Below are positions 61,215 to 64,000 of a stretch of DNA of 64,000 nt, piece by piece. The stretch is taken from assembly GCF_900177675.1 (NCBI RefSeq), contig NZ_FXWM01000002.1, forward strand, positions 283,501 to 347,500, in the 5' to 3' direction. The first letter of the stretch is position 1. Each line of letters starts with the position of its first letter. The DNA comes from Bacillus sp. OV166 (lineage in GTDB: Bacteria; Bacillota; Bacilli; Bacillales; Cytobacillaceae). Under the pieces are notes generated by a model. The model saw only the letters and a program-made list of their open reading frames with translations, made no database searches and had not been told where the DNA came from. The translations under genes were made by a program, and so were the position numbers.

Positions 61215-61238
61215 CACCGGCTGACAGTTCAGCCGGTG
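61215..61238 (+). repeat. hairpin after ardC
   Basis: CACCGGCTGA-CAGT-TCAGCCGGTG. No T-run, so probably a pause or mRNA-stability element. A related CCGGCTA/TAGCCGG hairpin is at 61565-61583. Confidence 0.6.
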
Positions 61239-61301
61239 AAAGGATAAAACGAACAGGTTGAACTAAATCCATAGTATGCTAATAAAAGGAGTGAAACCAA
61301 T

Positions 61302-61499
61302 ATGAAGGTTTTTCGAGTAATTTATTTTGCAAAAGGCTTACAAAGAGTATCAATTGTAGTGGCTAAAAGCAAAGAACAAGCAAAAAAACTGGTTTCTAAA
61401 GACTTTAATAGGAAAGATCATTACGAATTAAATCGTATCCAAGAATGTGAACTGACTACGGAAAATATTATTCATACCGAAGTGATAGAAATTGTTTGA
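61302..61499 (+). CDS. small plasmid-type hypothetical protein
   Basis: 65 residues from ATG at 61302 after AAAAGGAGTGAAACCAAT. Mixed alpha/beta (VFRVIYFAKGLQRVSIVVAK, ECELTTENIIHTEVIEIV), basic. No family recognised. It lies between ardC and the zinc-ribbon gene in what looks like one plasmid-type gene set. Confidence 0.6.
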   Translation: MKVFRVIYFAKGLQRVSIVVAKSKEQAKKLVSKDFNRKDHYELNRIQECELTTENIIHTEVIEIV

Positions 61500-61612
61500 T
61501 ACAAATTACTAATAACCCAGATGCCCTAGATTCCTTATCATTTTAACCATATAAGAGAACAATATCCGGCTATATTCTAGCCGGTGAAGCTCACGGATGG
61601 AGGAAAAAAACA

Positions 61613-61654
61613 ATGGTTTTTTCCTTGATGAAAGCAGGCACCGGGCCTGCTTGA
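61613..61654 (+). promoter_or_regulatory. possible 13-codon leader peptide with attenuator-like hairpins
   Basis: ATG after GGAGGAAAAAAACA encodes MVFSLMKAGTGPA. Its 3' half forms a hairpin (AGCAGGC-ACCGG-GCCTGCT), and a second hairpin (GGTTGCTATAGCAACC) follows at 61655-61670. The next gene starts 200 bases later. Confidence 0.35.
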
Positions 61655-61851
61655 CGGTTGCTATAGCAACCTTAAACCTTTGAAAGTTTATTCTAGGAAA
61701 AGAAGATGTTTGACAGCAGGCTGAGCTTAATAACCTTTAAAATTAAGAGACGAATGTATTCACCCTGGTGCACCTGTTCATAAACCGTTTGGAACAATGG
61801 ATTTCTCATGGGTGGAAAGTTTAAATACAGGCTTAAAAGGAGAGATCAGAA

Positions 61852-62385
61852 ATGAAAACTTGTCCATATTGCGGTAGCAAAATCGAAAAAATAAATCATG
61901 AGTATTACTATTGTGATTTTTGTTGTATGCAGCTTGATGCAAGGATTGTTAAAGAAAATCATGAACGCCTAGACGTTCGATTTCGTGATTTTGCTTTTGC
62001 TTCCTATATTGATAAGACCACACCGGAAATTATGACATTATCAACCTTTGAGCTCCTGTATTTACTTAAAATGATCCGGAAAGAGCGTAATGACATGTAT
62101 CATCATATGCATGTATTTCGCAGGGCTAGTGAGGCTGGAAGTAACAATTACAAAGAAGCTGAAAAAGATTCAGGCCGCGATTATCTATATTTCACGAAAA
62201 AGACATTTGTTGTGGAAAATATCATTCGGACCCGTTTAGGGTATGTACCGCAACGAATCTCGGAAAGTTATCTGGTAAAGTATTTGCAAAACATCAAAAA
62301 CGATAAAAAAACCGGTCCTATGATTATTCGGACACAGCGGAAGGAGTTAAATAAAGAAGCCTTAATTGAGAACAAATCTAAATAA
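61852..62385 (+). CDS. zinc-ribbon hypothetical protein
   Basis: 177 residues. An N-terminal four-Cys zinc ribbon (CPYCGSK ... YYCDFCCMQLD) is followed by a helical domain (STFELLYLLKMIRKERNDMY, YLYFTKKTFVVENIIRTRLG) and a basic tail. It looks nucleic-acid binding. ATG at 61852 after AAAAGGAGAGATCAGAA. No characterised family recognised; the setting next to ardC suggests a plasmid maintenance or transfer role. Confidence 0.65.
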   Translation: MKTCPYCGSKIEKINHEYYYCDFCCMQLDARIVKENHERLDVRFRDFAFASYIDKTTPEIMTLSTFELLYLLKMIRKERNDMYHHMHVFRRASEAGSNNYKEAEKDSGRDYLYFTKKTFVVENIIRTRLGYVPQRISESYLVKYLQNIKNDKKTGPMIIRTQRKELNKEALIENKSK

Positions 62386-62611
62386 AAATAATGTAGGAAA
62401 AGTATCTTATAAAACTTTGTTATAACTTCCTAATAGGGAGTTTTTTTATGAGCATTATGTCAATTTTGTAGCGAAATTTAAATAAATTAACAAATTGCAA
62501 TTGCATGGCCGAATCTATTGTAGATGACATTAATATTAATAATTTCCAGGAGCGTGTTTATACTAAGACTTTTCGTAAAGTAATATAATAGTCACGAAGG
62601 GGGAAGTAAAC

Positions 62612-62878
62612 ATGATGACATATGATGAAATTGAAATAGGGAAGTTGTTGAGATTAGAGAAAACACATAAATATGAACCGGGTTATATTGTTCAAGTTAT
62701 CGGTAAATCAGTTGAAAACATCAACGGATTTGAAGCACAATTTATAGTGATAGAAGATCCGGAACGCCCGAATAGATTAATTAGAAAGTCGCCTTGTCTC
62801 TTCTATCCATATTTTGAACATACTGATGCAACTTCTCAATTAAAAGAATTCGATCCTCATACTAAGATGACCTATTAA
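62612..62878 (+). CDS. hypothetical protein
   Basis: 88 residues, ATG ATG at 62612 after AAGGGGGAAGTAAAC. Beta-rich (YEPGYIVQVIGKSVENINGF, EAQFIVIEDPERPNRLI), with a Pro/Tyr segment CLFYPYFEH. No family recognised. It is the last protein gene before the rRNA operon. Confidence 0.55.
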   Translation: MMTYDEIEIGKLLRLEKTHKYEPGYIVQVIGKSVENINGFEAQFIVIEDPERPNRLIRKSPCLFYPYFEHTDATSQLKEFDPHTKMTY

Positions 62879-63161
62879 TTAGACATGCCACTATGTTAAT
62901 AATGGTAATTTTTTTTGTCAAAAACGAAAACAGAAATATAGAAGGAAATAAAATGGAAGTATTGAGATTTTTATTATGCAGTTGTGGTATTATTTAAGAA
63001 ATATTCCATTTGAGGCTGAGTTTTTAAATTAACAGTCCAAGTGAAATATTATTCAGTAAAAATATGTTGCACTGGAGCATCAGAAATGTTATCATTTAAA
63101 AATTGCCTCAAAAAAACATATCAATTGAAACTTGAAATATTTAAAAGTAAGTAATTTTTAG
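62879..63161. other. gene-free stretch before the rRNA promoter
   Basis: AT-rich, no ORF with support and no hairpin terminator with a clear T-run visible between the last protein gene and the rRNA promoter. Confidence 0.4.
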
Positions 63162-63190
63162 TTGATGTTGTTAAAAATGTATGATATAAT
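63162..63190 (+). promoter_or_regulatory. rRNA promoter
   Basis: TTGATG (63162-63167), a 17-base spacer and TATAAT (63185-63190), about 130 bases before the 16S start. Confidence 0.8.
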
Positions 63191-63220
63191 ATTTTTTGTC
63201 GCTTTTTAAATAGATGATTT

Positions 63221-63240
63221 TGTTCTTTGAAAACTAAACA
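63221..63240 (+). promoter_or_regulatory. rRNA leader boxA antitermination element
   Basis: TGTTCTTTGAAAACTAAACA matches the leader boxA of Bacillus rRNA operons (consensus TGCTCTTTGAAAACT). Confidence 0.8.
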
Positions 63241-63318
63241 AACAAAAAACGTCAACAAACAATAATATTCATTTCTTACGAAATGAAGTCAACGTAACAT
63301 TTATGAGCTAAATCAACT

Positions 63319-64000
<682 letters not shown>

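Noticed and set aside
62400..63160. tRNA genes upstream of the rRNA operon
   Set aside because: No cloverleaf or GTTCRANNC T-arm with a matching acceptor stem was seen.

Overview
The window comes from a low-G+C, spore-forming Gram-positive of the family Bacillaceae. The evidence is AT-rich DNA with AGGAGG-type ribosome sites, a Bacillus-type 16S rRNA start at the right edge, and sporulation genes (GerPF-like, YjcZ-like, Spo0E-like, YrrS). The genus cannot be fixed from this sequence. There are no housekeeping genes apart from the partial rRNA gene and yrrS. The stretch is accessory DNA: insertion sequences, a phage-satellite-like remnant, plasmid-type genes, several families of repeats, and more than a dozen genes disabled by single frameshifts, nonsense codons or truncation.

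Layout. 0-7.5 kb: an amine-nitrogen region with fragments of a heme N-demethylase-like gene and a cupin, an IclR regulator, the ammonium transporter Amt, an AraC regulator, a copper/TPQ amine oxidase and a Met/His-rich membrane protein. The amine oxidase would release ammonia, which Amt could handle. Two sequence motifs are shared by the control regions of iclR and of the amine oxidase gene. 8-14 kb: a decayed phage-satellite-like module (RepL-like protein, VapE/primase pseudogene, repeat-rich putative origin, small terminase subunit), bounded by inverted copies of a small cassette and followed by small sporulation genes. 14-22.7 kb: mostly broken genes (DinB, GNAT, VOC, PbpI) and IS fragments around intact VOC, yrrS and ZIP transporter genes. 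22.8-31 kb and 38-41 kb: two related blocks, each with a DedA gene, a DUF347 membrane-protein gene and a PAP2 phosphatase gene, around a Fur-box-controlled iron permease (EfeU/FTR1) and its lipoprotein. A Trp-containing helical module occurs in the iron permease, in the lipoprotein and, as a tandem repeat, fused to the first DUF347 protein. 31-33 kb: an IS3-family element inserted in the loop of a terminator. 33.6-39 kb: a secreted protein, an ABC transporter, a two-component system and DedA. 41-43 kb: an AbrB-type membrane protein and UppP.

43-53 kb: plasmid-like territory with three radC 3' ends, each followed by the same double hairpin, a gene with two operator-like dyads, a decayed retropepsin operon, a YkoGHI-like two-component/PepSY set, Spo0E, DUF2187 and YolD proteins, and a promoter-driven candidate small RNA. 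53-58 kb: a secreted subtilase and a YhgE/Pip membrane protein. 58-60 kb: an intact IS1182-family element inserted in a palindrome, whose empty equivalent lies at 52.5 kb. 60-63 kb: an ArdC antirestriction protein and small plasmid-type genes, then an rRNA promoter, boxA and the first ~680 bases of 16S rRNA.

The mixture of antirestriction, RadC-, YolD- and RepL-type genes with repeats right up to an rRNA operon raises the possibility that this is a large plasmid carrying an rrn operon, or a chromosomal island next to one. The sequence alone does not decide between them.
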